A DNA stretch of 27,300 nucleotides from an uncultured Ellagibacter sp. (GTDB lineage Bacteria; Actinomycetota; Coriobacteriia; Coriobacteriales; Eggerthellaceae), in contig CAKUGU010000032.1 in assembly GCA_934654815.1 (NCBI GenBank), positions 1-27,300 on the forward strand, written 5' to 3'. The translations under genes were made by a program, and so were the position numbers. Positions 19,001 through 26,418 of the stretch are shown one piece after another (position 1 is the stretch's first letter; each line of letters opens with the position of its first letter). The notes below the pieces were generated by a model. The model had not been told where the DNA came from. It made no database searches and saw only the letters and a program-made list of their open reading frames with translations.

Positions 19001-19609
19001 TCAGCCGTTGAGCGCGCATGAGACGAGGTCAACGGTGCGCGTCGCCACGCGAGCGGTCAACGCCGGCGAATGCGAGACGAACACGAGCCCCATCTGCCTC
19101 CTATCGCATTCCTCGAGCAGGAAGCGCCAGATCTGCGCCTGGGTGAGCGCATCGAGCATCGTCGAGATCTCGTCGGCGATGAGGTAGCGCGGGTTCGCGG
19201 CGAGCGCGCGGGCGATGCAGAAGCGCTGCAGCTCGCCGCCTGAAAGCTCGTGGGGAAAACGCGTCTTCCACTTTTCCCTGATGCCGAGGCCGCTCACGAT
19301 GCGCTCGGGAACCTCCCCCGCCTCGCGGAGCACGTCGCGCATGCGCATGCGCGGGTCGACGGCGAGCTCGGGGTGCTGCAGCACGAGCTGCACCGGGCAC
19401 GCCCCGCGCGCGGGAAGCGGGCTCCCGTCGACGAAAACCTCGCCCGACCAGGGTTTTTCGTAACCTGCGAGGATACGGCAGAGCGTCGACTTGCCGAACC
19501 CCGACGGAGCCGCGAGCGCGACGCGTTCACCAGGGGAAACAGCAAGATCGAAGCCGCGATAGAGCATGCGGCTCCCGTACCCGAACGAGATGTTCGAAGC
19601 CTCTAGCAT
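19001..19609 (-). CDS. ABC transporter ATP-binding protein, peptide/nickel family (second ATPase, short)
   Basis: This is the second ATPase of a Dpp/Nik-type importer, 202 residues. Walker A is APSGFGKSTL, the Q-loop LVLQHPELAVDP, the signature ELSGGELQRFCIARAL, Walker B YLIADEIST and the switch histidine VSHS. It is short: the C-terminal oligopeptide-transporter domain normally following the switch histidine is missing, so it ends about 25 residues past it. Walker B reads DEIS instead of the usual DEPT, and the first glycine of Walker A is alanine; both changes are tolerated in functional ATPases. I chose the ATG at 19609, which has AAGGGGGAA upstream and overlaps the end of the preceding gene by seven bases. 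It is the last gene of the operon. Confidence 0.9.
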   Translation of the reverse strand: MLEASNISFGYGSRMLYRGFDLAVSPGERVALAAPSGFGKSTLCRILAGYEKPWSGEVFVDGSPLPARGACPVQLVLQHPELAVDPRMRMRDVLREAGEVPERIVSGLGIREKWKTRFPHELSGGELQRFCIARALAANPRYLIADEISTMLDALTQAQIWRFLLEECDRRQMGLVFVSHSPALTARVATRTVDLVSCALNG

Positions 19610-20691
19610 GCGCGTTCCCCCTTCGCATCTTGCGTGCTTGCCGCGGAACCGTCGCACGCGAAGCCGGCCGCGGCATCTACGCTCACGGAGGCATCCGCGC
19701 CCCGGGCATCGACGCTATTCTCATGACGCTCCCCGTCCGCGTTCTCACCAGGCCCCACCTCGAACCCGTGGCTCGGAAGCGCATGCCAGAGCGCGCGCGA
19801 GAACGGGTGCTCGAGCAGCTCAGGCGCGGCGAAGCTTTCCACCGACGTCTCCTCGACCACGGTGCCGTCGCGGAAAACCGCCACACGATCGGCCACGCTG
19901 AGCGCGAGCTCGATGTCATGGGTGATGAGCAGCACGCCGCCGCCCTCGTCGGCGAAGGCGCGAAGGTCGGAAAGCGCGCGAACGGCCAGGTCGAGATCGA
20001 GGCCGGGCGTGGGCTCGTCGGCCACGATGAGCTTCGGGTCCTCCATAAGCGCCGAGCAGAGAAGCACGCGGCGCGCCATGCCGCCCGACAGCTCGTGCGG
20101 GTACAGGCCCGCGACCTCCTCGGAAAGCCCGTAGCGCGCGAACAACGCCTGACGGCGCGCACGCCGACGGGTGCGGTCGCAGCGCGGGCAGGCGCCTTCC
20201 ACCTGCTTGCCCACCTTCATGAGCGGGTCGAGCGACGACACGCTTTGCGGGACGAGCGCGATGCCGTGGCCGCGCAGCGCGGCGAGCGAGGCCGCATCCT
20301 GCAGGACGCCGTCGAACCAGATGTCGCCCGACACCTCGGAATTCGGCTCGAACAGCCCCATCACGCTGTCGGCGAGCAGCGTCTTGCCCGACCCCGATGC
20401 GCCGACGACCGCGATGATCTCGCCGGCGTGGACGGAGATGCTCAAATCGTCGATGACGGGGACGCGCCGGCGCGGCGCGGCGAAGAACGACCCGCTCTCG
20501 TCGTACATCTGAAACGACACGCTCAAGTGCTCGACCTGCAGCAAGTGATGCCCGTGATCGTGGTGAGACGCGGCCGCATGGGTGTGATGGTGGTGCCGCT
20601 CGCGATCGGCATGGTCGCGACCCTCGTGCGCTTCGCGGTCCTCGCCGACGGCTATGCGGTCGTAGGCGCGCGCTGTCTCCTTCTGTTTCAT
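19603..20691 (-). CDS. ABC transporter ATP-binding protein with histidine-rich N-terminus (NikD/DppD type)
   Basis: The first ATPase of the importer, 362 residues. Before the ATPase domain there is a His-rich segment with HHHHTH and HHDHGHH (residues about 33-48), of the kind seen in nickel and zinc handling proteins. The domain has Walker A GASGSGKTLL, signature HELSGGMARRVLL, Walker B LIVADEPTPGLDLDL and LLITHDIELA. A CPRC pair sits in the helical subdomain after the Q-loop. The last 70 residues are low-complexity Ala/Asp/Ser/Gly. I chose the ATG at 20691, which has GGAGG five bases upstream; the ATG at 20703 is a weaker alternative. Nickel or a metal chelate is the favoured substrate, based on the histidines and the operator; peptides remain possible. 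Confidence 0.9.
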   Translation of the reverse strand: MKQKETARAYDRIAVGEDREAHEGRDHADRERHHHHTHAAASHHDHGHHLLQVEHLSVSFQMYDESGSFFAAPRRRVPVIDDLSISVHAGEIIAVVGASGSGKTLLADSVMGLFEPNSEVSGDIWFDGVLQDAASLAALRGHGIALVPQSVSSLDPLMKVGKQVEGACPRCDRTRRRARRQALFARYGLSEEVAGLYPHELSGGMARRVLLCSALMEDPKLIVADEPTPGLDLDLAVRALSDLRAFADEGGGVLLITHDIELALSVADRVAVFRDGTVVEETSVESFAAPELLEHPFSRALWHALPSHGFEVGPGENADGERHENSVDARGADASVSVDAAAGFACDGSAASTQDAKGERAC

Positions 20692-20712
20692 AGGTTCCTC
20701 CATAACGCGCCC

Positions 20713-21651
20713 CTACCGCTGCGCCGTGTGCGGGTCGATGAGCGTGCGCAAGCTCGACCCGGCAACGTCGAACAGCGCAACGCAGGCGACAAGCGCAAGC
20801 CCGGGGAACACGGCGAGCCACCACATCCCCGCCGACAGATACCCCATCGATTCGCTTAAGATGACGCCGATCGCGGGCTGCTCGGGCGGAAGGCCGAAGC
20901 CGAGGAACGTGATCGCCGCCTCGTGGAGGATAGCGTGGGGGAACAAAAGGATGAGCCCCACCAGGAACTGGGGGAAGACGTACGGGACGATGTGGGAAAG
21001 CGCGATCTGCGCGGGGCTTTTCCCCAGCTTGCGCGCCACCGCGACGTACGTCGACTCACGGCACTGCATGATCTCGGCGCGCAGGACGCGCGTAAGGCTC
21101 GGCCAGTGCGTGAGCGCGATACCGACGGTCACGCCCCAAAAGCCCTTGCCGAGCGCGAACGAGATGAGGATGAGCAGCACGATGTGGGGCACGCCCATGA
21201 CCAGGTCGATGAGCCAGGTCACCACTGCGTCGACGCGCTTGCCGCCGAGAGCCGCCGCAGATGCGAGGACGAGCGCGACCACCGCGGAGAACGCCGCGGC
21301 GCCAAGCCCCACGAGCACGCTCGTTGACAGGCCCGCAAGCGTGCGCAAGAGCATGTCGCGCCCCATCCAGTCGGTGCCGAAGGGGTGCGCGAGGCTCGGC
21401 GCGAGGTTCTTCGCCGTGAAGTCGACCTCGGTCGCGTCGCCGTAGACGAGAAGCCCCGCCGCGACCACCGCGACGAGCGCGCACGCCGAAATCACGCACG
21501 ACAAAAGCGCGACCTTGCGGTTCGCCGCGAACGCGCGGCGCGGCTTATGGAGGACGCGCGGGGCAGCGGGCGCACAACCCTGCGCGCACGATGCGACGGC
21601 GGGCGCGGACGTCCCCACGCCCGCGCCCTGCATGTTCCCCTCGCTACGCAT
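20713..21651 (-). CDS. ABC transporter permease, DppC/NikC type
   Basis: A 312-residue permease of the peptide/nickel family. About 45 non-conserved residues precede the first membrane segment (about 50-75). They are followed by HPFGTDWMGRDMLLRTLAG, the standard DppC signature after that helix. The transporter core has about five further segments, and the EAA-like coupling loop reads VARKLGKSPAQIALSHIVPYV. The end LGFGLPPEQPAIGVILSESM and TLIDPHTAQR are typical. I chose the ATG at 21651, which has AAGGGGG upstream and overlaps the preceding permease gene by eight bases; a GTG ten codons earlier is possible. It pairs with the next permease to form the membrane channel. Confidence 0.93.
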   Translation of the reverse strand: MRSEGNMQGAGVGTSAPAVASCAQGCAPAAPRVLHKPRRAFAANRKVALLSCVISACALVAVVAAGLLVYGDATEVDFTAKNLAPSLAHPFGTDWMGRDMLLRTLAGLSTSVLVGLGAAAFSAVVALVLASAAALGGKRVDAVVTWLIDLVMGVPHIVLLILISFALGKGFWGVTVGIALTHWPSLTRVLRAEIMQCRESTYVAVARKLGKSPAQIALSHIVPYVFPQFLVGLILLFPHAILHEAAITFLGFGLPPEQPAIGVILSESMGYLSAGMWWLAVFPGLALVACVALFDVAGSSLRTLIDPHTAQR

Positions 21652-22651
21652 GAGCGCCCCCTTCCCTTCCCGACAGCGCACCCGAGCGCCTGATGCGCGG
21701 ATCGACGACGGCGTACAGCAGATTCGCCACGAGGTTGCCGCCGAACACGAGCGTCGCCGACACCATCGCGATGCCCGCGAGCAGCGCCGCGTCGCCGCCC
21801 AAGCCCGCCGTCACGGCCGCCTGCCCCAGGCCGGGATAGGAAAACACCTGTTCAACAAGGACGGACCCGCCGAATATCTCTGAGATGAGGGAGAACTGCA
21901 ACGTGATCGCCGGAAGCGACACGTTGCGCACGACATGGCGGAAGACAACGCGCGCAGGGCTTTCCCCGCGGGCGCGCGCGAATCGGACGAAGTCGCTTTC
22001 CATGACGTCGATGGTTTTCTCGCGCGTATGCAGGGCGATGTTCGCGACGCCGACGACCGATAGGGTGAGCGCCGGCAGCACGATATGGTGGATCGAGTCG
22101 GCCAGGGTGACGTCGGACGCCGCCACGCCGACGGGCACCGAGAAGCCGAGCGGGAACCACCCCAGCTCGACGGCGAACACGGTGAGGAACACAAGCCCGA
22201 TCCAGAACGCCGGCGTCGCGGCGAGCAGGTAGCAGTACGCCTTCACGACGCGGTCGAGGGCGCTTCCCCGCGTCGCACCCGCGGCGATGCCGAGCACGAA
22301 CCCGAGCACGCCGCTTGCGACCCACGCGATCGCCATGAGCGCGAGCGAGCTCGTCGCCCGGTTGGCTATCACCTCGGCGACGGGCGCGTTGAAGCGCAAC
22401 GACGTGCCCGCATCCCCCTGCAGAAGCGCGCAAAGCCAGCTTGCGTAGCGTTCGAGAAGCGGCGTGTTCGCGCCCCACCGCTCGGCGAGCTGGGCGCGCT
22501 TCGCTTCGGTCATGTTGAGATAAGCAGCCTGCCCCACGTTCGCCTGAACAGGGTCGATGGGTGACAGCCCGATGAGCGCGAACACGACGAAGCTCACGGC
22601 GAGCAAAAGCAGGAGGAAGCGTATGAGGTTGTCGGCGACGAAACGGGCCAT
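21644..22651 (-). CDS. ABC transporter permease, DppB/NikB type
   Basis: A 335-residue permease with the DppB layout: one N-terminal membrane segment (about residues 7-27), then an external loop (GANTPLLERYASWLCALLQGDAGTS) and five more segments. The family sequence LLAATPAFWIGLVF, the coupling loop ARARGESPARVVFRHVVRN, FGGSVLVEQVFSYPGLG and the end VDPRIR are all present. I chose the ATG at 22651 because GGAG lies just upstream; GTG codons at 22654 and 22666 are alternatives. The gene follows the binding protein by 43 bases and overlaps the second permease. Confidence 0.94.
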   Translation of the reverse strand: MARFVADNLIRFLLLLLAVSFVVFALIGLSPIDPVQANVGQAAYLNMTEAKRAQLAERWGANTPLLERYASWLCALLQGDAGTSLRFNAPVAEVIANRATSSLALMAIAWVASGVLGFVLGIAAGATRGSALDRVVKAYCYLLAATPAFWIGLVFLTVFAVELGWFPLGFSVPVGVAASDVTLADSIHHIVLPALTLSVVGVANIALHTREKTIDVMESDFVRFARARGESPARVVFRHVVRNVSLPAITLQFSLISEIFGGSVLVEQVFSYPGLGQAAVTAGLGGDAALLAGIAMVSATLVFGGNLVANLLYAVVDPRIRRSGALSGREGGAHA

Positions 22652-22694
22652 CACGACTCCGGGCACGCGGGCGGGCGAAGCGGGCGGGCGCCCT

Positions 22695-24350
22695 TTACGC
22701 CCATTCCCACTTATCGACGTTGTTCACGATGCTCCAGCCGTGCCCGTGCGGATGCGGCTTCTGCTCGGCGACCTTGAGCCCCTCGTTCACGAAGTACAGG
22801 TGGTCGACGTTCGCGAACCACACCCACGTCGCCGCGCCCTGCGGCGCCACGCCGTCCGTCCCGTCCCACTGCGCCTTTTTATACAGCTCGTAGGACTCGT
22901 CCATCGTCTTCGCGGCAAGCGCGGCGTCGAGATAGCCGTCGACCTGGGCGTTCTCGTAGCACGCGTAGTTGCCCACGCCCTTGGAGTACGTGAGGTTGTA
23001 CAACTCGATCGGAGAATTGGAGCCCCATCCCCACACGACGAGGTCGCTGAACTCATGCTGGTAGATCTCGTCCCAGCTCGCGCCCTTCGGCGTGACGGCG
23101 ATGCCGAGCCCCTTCATCTGGCTCGCGAACTCCTGCGCGATGGCCTGACGCACCGTGTCGCTCGCCGCGTAGTACAGCGTGAGCTCGGCGCGGACGTCTC
23201 CCTTCACGCGAATGCCATCCGAACCCGCCGTCCACCCAGCCTCGTCGAGCAGCGCGCATGCGGCCGCGACGTCGGTTGCGCACTTCATGTCGTCGGAGAT
23301 CCACGGCATGCCGTCGCCGACGCTGTAGGCAACCTCGCCGTAGCCTGAAAGCACGTGGTCGATGAGCTGCTGGCGGTCGATGCCCTGGTTAATCGCGCGG
23401 CGCACGGCGATATCGCAGGTCACAGCGTTGCCGCTCGGGTAGTCGTTCTCGCCGTCGCGGCGCGTGCCGCCTGGTTCAACGGTGGGAAGCGAGATGCCGC
23501 GTGAATCGACCGACGCGCAGTTCAGAAGATCGAATCCCGCAGGCTGGTTGCCAGCGAACGTCGCCGAGGTGTAGGCGACGTCGGCCTGCCCCGCCTTCGC
23601 CGACGCGAGGGAGGCGTCCTCATCCTGGAACAGCACGACGACCCGTTCCATCTTCGGAGCGTCGCCGTAGTAGCCGGGGTTCGCCTTGAAGATGGCCTGC
23701 TGGCCCTTGTCCCACTGCTCGAGCAGATAGCGGCCGCTGCCGATGGGCGCGCTGCCGTAGTTGGGGCCATAGGCGTGCTCGGGCACGATGCCCACGACGG
23801 CGAGCGTGTAGAGAAGCGCGTTGAACGGCTTGTTGAGCGAGATCACGACTGTGACGTCGTCTTTCGCCTCGGCCTTGTCCACCATGGAAAGGTCGCATTC
23901 CGACGCCGCGGAGGCGACGATGCTGTTCACGGTGAAGGCCACGTCGGCGGCGGTGAGCTTTTCGCCGTCGCTGAACTTCACGTCGTCGCGGATGACGAAC
24001 GTCCATGTGAGGCCATCGTCTGTGCATTCGTACGACGTGGCGAGGTCGTTCTCGAAGCCCATCTGTGCCGTCGTGGTGATGAGCGTCGACTGGATGAGCG
24101 GCTCGTGCACGTGCTCACCGCACCCCCACGACACGAGCGGGTCGAAGCCGGCCGCGGGCTCGGAGGTGGTGGGCATGGTGACGACCACTTGCTTGATGTC
24201 GCCCGAAGCGGGGGAAGACGTCTTCTTCGCATCGCTCGAAGACGCACTCGTGCCCTCGTTCGAGCATGCCCCGAGCGCCGCCGAAGCCACGATCGTGAGC
24301 GCGCTTGCGCCGGCGATCTTCGCGAACTGCCTTCTCGTCACGTTGTCCAT
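22695..24350 (-). CDS. ABC transporter substrate-binding lipoprotein (SBP_bac_5), Tat-type signal
   Basis: A 551-residue extracellular binding protein of the DppA/NikA family. The N-terminus has TRRQFAK followed by a hydrophobic stretch and the lipobox LGAC, so it is probably exported folded by the Tat system and anchored as a lipoprotein. A Ser/Ala linker precedes the mature domain, which starts near QVVVTMPTTSEP. Family blocks are YECTDDGLTWTFVIRDDVKF, GEKLTAADVAFT, IGSGRYLLEQWDKG and AVRRAINQGIDRQQL. The C-terminal segment contains HPHGHGW, which may help bind metal; that is inference. I chose the ATG at 24350, with AAGGAG nine bases upstream. It is the first gene of the transporter operon. 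Confidence 0.93.
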   Translation of the reverse strand: MDNVTRRQFAKIAGASALTIVASAALGACSNEGTSASSSDAKKTSSPASGDIKQVVVTMPTTSEPAAGFDPLVSWGCGEHVHEPLIQSTLITTTAQMGFENDLATSYECTDDGLTWTFVIRDDVKFSDGEKLTAADVAFTVNSIVASAASECDLSMVDKAEAKDDVTVVISLNKPFNALLYTLAVVGIVPEHAYGPNYGSAPIGSGRYLLEQWDKGQQAIFKANPGYYGDAPKMERVVVLFQDEDASLASAKAGQADVAYTSATFAGNQPAGFDLLNCASVDSRGISLPTVEPGGTRRDGENDYPSGNAVTCDIAVRRAINQGIDRQQLIDHVLSGYGEVAYSVGDGMPWISDDMKCATDVAAACALLDEAGWTAGSDGIRVKGDVRAELTLYYAASDTVRQAIAQEFASQMKGLGIAVTPKGASWDEIYQHEFSDLVVWGWGSNSPIELYNLTYSKGVGNYACYENAQVDGYLDAALAAKTMDESYELYKKAQWDGTDGVAPQGAATWVWFANVDHLYFVNEGLKVAEQKPHPHGHGWSIVNNVDKWEWA

Positions 24351-24420
24351 TCCGTTTGGCTCCTTCTCTCTGCGCGCTGCGATGCCTCGAGCATCCACGC
24401 ACCCGGACCCCGCTGCTCAC

Positions 24421-24473
24421 ACGGCGGTGTTACGACTTGTGTTTTTGTAACACGACAACCGCCGTACGCGCAA
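24421..24473 (-). promoter_or_regulatory. Predicted transporter promoter with NikR-like operator
   Basis: The inverted repeat GTGTTAC-N13-GTAACAC lies at 24427-24433 and 24447-24453. I recall this form, GTGTTAC-N13/14-GTAACAC, as the predicted NikR nickel-repressor site of non-enterobacterial genomes. On the minus strand TTGCGC (24468-24473) and TTACAA (24445-24450) are 17 bases apart, so the operator would cover the -10 box of the binding-protein gene. A second pair, ACGGCGGT and ACCGCCGT (24421-24428, 24458-24465), surrounds the site, slightly off centre. Further along (24528-24536 with 24567-24575) GCAAGCGGG pairs with CCCGCTTGC around 30 bases; its role is unknown. No NikR gene is in the window. 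Confidence 0.6.
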
Positions 24474-24642
24474 CAGCTTTCCGCGTTTTCCCGCCGAATG
24501 GACGCAAATACCGCAACCAGGGAAAGGGCAAGCGGGTCCCCCCTCTCGTGAGCACGGCCCTTGAGGCCCGCTTGCAAGGCGATTTCGCCGCACGTCCTGC
24601 GTTTTCTTTCCGCATTTATTCGCGCGGGGACCGTATTTGCGC

Positions 24643-24683
24643 GATAATAAATGTCGTTTCAGACGTAACGTTTACGAAAGAGG
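24643..24683 (+). promoter_or_regulatory. Possible PadR-gene promoter and small operator
   Basis: GATAAT (24643-24648) is a possible -10 box without a clear -35 box. Downstream, CGTAA-CGT-TTACG (24664-24676) is a short inverted repeat ending just before the ribosome site AAAGAGG (24677-24683). A regulator bound there could limit its own transcription. Confidence 0.35.
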
Positions 24684-24692
24684 TCCTGTTAT

Positions 24693-25124
24693 ATGTGGAG
24701 CAGCTGCCATCCGAAGTCGGATGACGACTTGAAAGAGTGCGCTGAACTGGGGAAATCGCTTAATCGCCTCTCTCAGCCCACCATTTTGACCCTTCTCGCC
24801 CAGTCGGACAAGCCGCTGCACGGCTACATCATCGTGCAGAAGGCGGCGGACTCCCCCATGTTCGGGGGCAAGAAGCCCGATGCGACGGGCGTGTACCGCG
24901 CGCTCAAGCGCATGGAGGAAGCCGGGCTCGTCACCTCCGAGTGGGACACGCCCGCCGAAGGTTCCGCGAAGCGCCTGTTCAGGCTCACGGAGAAAGGCCG
25001 TCGCTGCCTGCGCCGCTGGATCGACGCGCTCGCCTGCTACAGCCTCACGCTTCAGGAGCTGCGCAAGGACGCCGCCGACGCGCTCGACATCGAGCTTCCC
25101 GACGCGCCGATCTGCTCGCACTAG
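24693..25124 (+). CDS. PadR-family transcriptional regulator
   Basis: A 143-residue winged-helix protein. The PadR core is LSQPTILTLLAQSDKPLHGY, then TGVYRALKRMEEAGLVTSEW and the wing KRLFRLTEKGRRCLRRWID. A short C-terminal helix would make the dimer. The N-terminus has C5, H6 and C16 outside the usual core, and the protein ends in ICSH (C141, H143). Such a set could bind metal, in keeping with the divergent metal-type transporter, but this is inference. It probably controls the transporter, itself, or both. The ATG at 24693 follows AAAGAGG. It is followed by a strong terminator and so is its own transcript. Confidence 0.88.
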   Translation: MWSSCHPKSDDDLKECAELGKSLNRLSQPTILTLLAQSDKPLHGYIIVQKAADSPMFGGKKPDATGVYRALKRMEEAGLVTSEWDTPAEGSAKRLFRLTEKGRRCLRRWIDALACYSLTLQELRKDAADALDIELPDAPICSH

Positions 25125-25184
25125 CGCGCACGGGTCGCGGTCGAGAGCCCGCGCCTTCGAAGCGCATCACGCACTTGCAAGACG

Positions 25185-25220
25185 AAGGGGGAAGCCGCAC
25201 GCGGTTTCCCCCTTTCTTTT
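25185..25220 (+). terminator. Intrinsic terminator of the PadR gene
   Basis: AAGGGGGAAGCCGC pairs with GCGGTTTCCCCCTT around a two-base loop, 14 positions with one G-U, followed by TCTTTT. It lies 60 bases after the PadR stop and just before the flavin-reductase gene. Confidence 0.9.
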
Positions 25221-25246
25221 CCCATTCACCGCATGAAAGGAACGCC

Positions 25247-25846
25247 ATGGCGACCGACGAAACCCCCGATGCCCGATTGCTCCCCCTTGTTGAAGGACGC
25301 GACGTGGCAGCGCTGCAGGACCCGCGCCCGGTCTGCCTCATCGGCGCCTGCGACGAGGCGGGCAAAGCGAACTTCGCAACCGTCATCTGGGTCACGCCGG
25401 TGTCCCACAAACCTCCCATGATCGCCTTCGCCCTGCGCGAGAAATCCCACACCATGCAGCTTATCCGCGCCTCAGGAGTGTTCAGCGTGTCGACGCTCCC
25501 CGCCACCGCGGACGCTGTGGAGGCAATGGAGTTCTGCGGCGGAAACACCGGTAGACTCGTCGACAAGGGGGCGGCCGTCCCCCACTTCACCATGTCGGTC
25601 GAACCCGCGTCGCACGACGACGCCGCACCCGCGCCTCTCGTGCCGGTCTGCGACATCGCCACGTCGTGGGTGACGGCCGCGGTCGACAGCATCGCACCCG
25701 CAGGAGACCACCTGCTCGTGGTCGGCACGGTGCGCGAGGCGCACACGGGCGCCCCGCGCGATGCGCGCGGCCAGCTCATCCCCCACGATACGCTGCTCTG
25801 CGTCCAGCACGGCACCTACGCGACCGACGAGGTGCTCGCGTTCTAG
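25247..25846 (+). CDS. Flavin-reductase-like FMN-binding split-barrel protein
   Basis: A 199-residue protein of the flavin reductase-like/DIM6-NTAB family. The signature stretches are RPVCLIGACDEAGKANFATV, IWVTPVSHKPPMIAFALREKSHT and ASGVFSVSTLP. These form the FMN-binding barrel. The later part (GDHLLVVGTVREAH) is the usual dimer strand. Members are NAD(P)H:flavin reductases, or rubredoxin-linked electron carriers in anaerobes; the partner here is unknown. I chose the ATG at 25247, preceded by AAAGGAA; the longer upstream frame runs across the PadR terminator. Its neighbours do not suggest a pathway. Confidence 0.88.
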   Translation: MATDETPDARLLPLVEGRDVAALQDPRPVCLIGACDEAGKANFATVIWVTPVSHKPPMIAFALREKSHTMQLIRASGVFSVSTLPATADAVEAMEFCGGNTGRLVDKGAAVPHFTMSVEPASHDDAAPAPLVPVCDIATSWVTAAVDSIAPAGDHLLVVGTVREAHTGAPRDARGQLIPHDTLLCVQHGTYATDEVLAF

Positions 25847-25860
25847 CAGGCGAAACGAAA

Positions 25861-25903
25861 GGGGCGCTGCCCGTGCCGCGTAAGCGGGCAAAGGCAGCGC
25901 CCC
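25861..25903. terminator. Probable shared terminator between convergent genes
   Basis: GGGGCGCTGCC (25861-25871) and GGCAGCGCCCC (25893-25903) form an 11-bp perfect stem. Within the loop TGCCCG and CGGGCA can form an alternative stem. T-runs are poor on both sides, but the position between the convergent flavin-reductase and GNAT genes fits a two-way terminator. Confidence 0.6.
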
Positions 25904-25956
25904 TCATTCTCGTACGATTTCGCGTGCCCCCGCGCACGCACGGTACGGAGCGCCTT

Positions 25957-26397
25957 TTACGCGCCCGCGCCCTTCTTCCAACCCATGGGAAGCGGGCCGC
26001 ACTCGTCGATGAGCGGGCAGCCGTCGCATTCCTCCGTCACGCCGGGCGCGATGTCTTCCCAGGGAATCTCGACGAACCCGAGCGTGCGATAGAACCCGAT
26101 GCTCTTCCCCCGCGCCACGAGCCTGATCTCGTCGTTTCGTGCGCACGCGTCCTCCACGAGCGCACGGCCGACGCCGAAACCGCGCCATTCTGCGTACGTC
26201 ACCACCGGGTTGATGTGCGCAACCCCCGCGTCGCTGAACGCGAGGCGCAGGAATCCGACGCACTGGTCGTCACCGTTCGCCGCCACCGTCACGTTGTCGA
26301 GCGAGGGGATGTTGTCCATCCCCTCGCTGTAGGCGTAGTAGTTGATGAGCTCCCAATCGCCCTCGCGCGCGGGGCGCAGCGTGAACAGGTTCGCCAT
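25957..26397 (-). CDS. GNAT-family N-acetyltransferase with C-terminal cysteine motif
   Basis: A 146-residue acetyltransferase. The acetyl-CoA loop is WRGFGVGRALVEDA (R/QxxGxG/A type) at about residues 71-84, followed by IRLVARGKSIGFYRTLGFVE, the classical end of the fold. After the fold a short tail has CDGCPLIDEC (C124, C127, C133), which could bind zinc or an iron-sulfur cluster; this is not part of the basic GNAT fold. The substrate is unknown. It is 21 bases after the ferredoxin-DUF169 gene and is probably cotranscribed with it. Confidence 0.88.
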   Translation of the reverse strand: MANLFTLRPAREGDWELINYYAYSEGMDNIPSLDNVTVAANGDDQCVGFLRLAFSDAGVAHINPVVTYAEWRGFGVGRALVEDACARNDEIRLVARGKSIGFYRTLGFVEIPWEDIAPGVTEECDGCPLIDECGPLPMGWKKGAGA

Positions 26398-26418
26398 CGC
26401 TTCCCTCCCTTGCAGCCG

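Noticed and set aside
22695..24350. Plain dipeptide or oligopeptide importer
   Set aside because: Not excluded, but ranked below nickel because of the operator form, the His-rich ATPase tail and the HPHGHG segment.
23775..24551. A plus-strand frame across the binding-protein gene and the divergent promoter region
   Set aside because: It is the shadow of the minus-strand binding-protein gene and runs through the operator palindrome.
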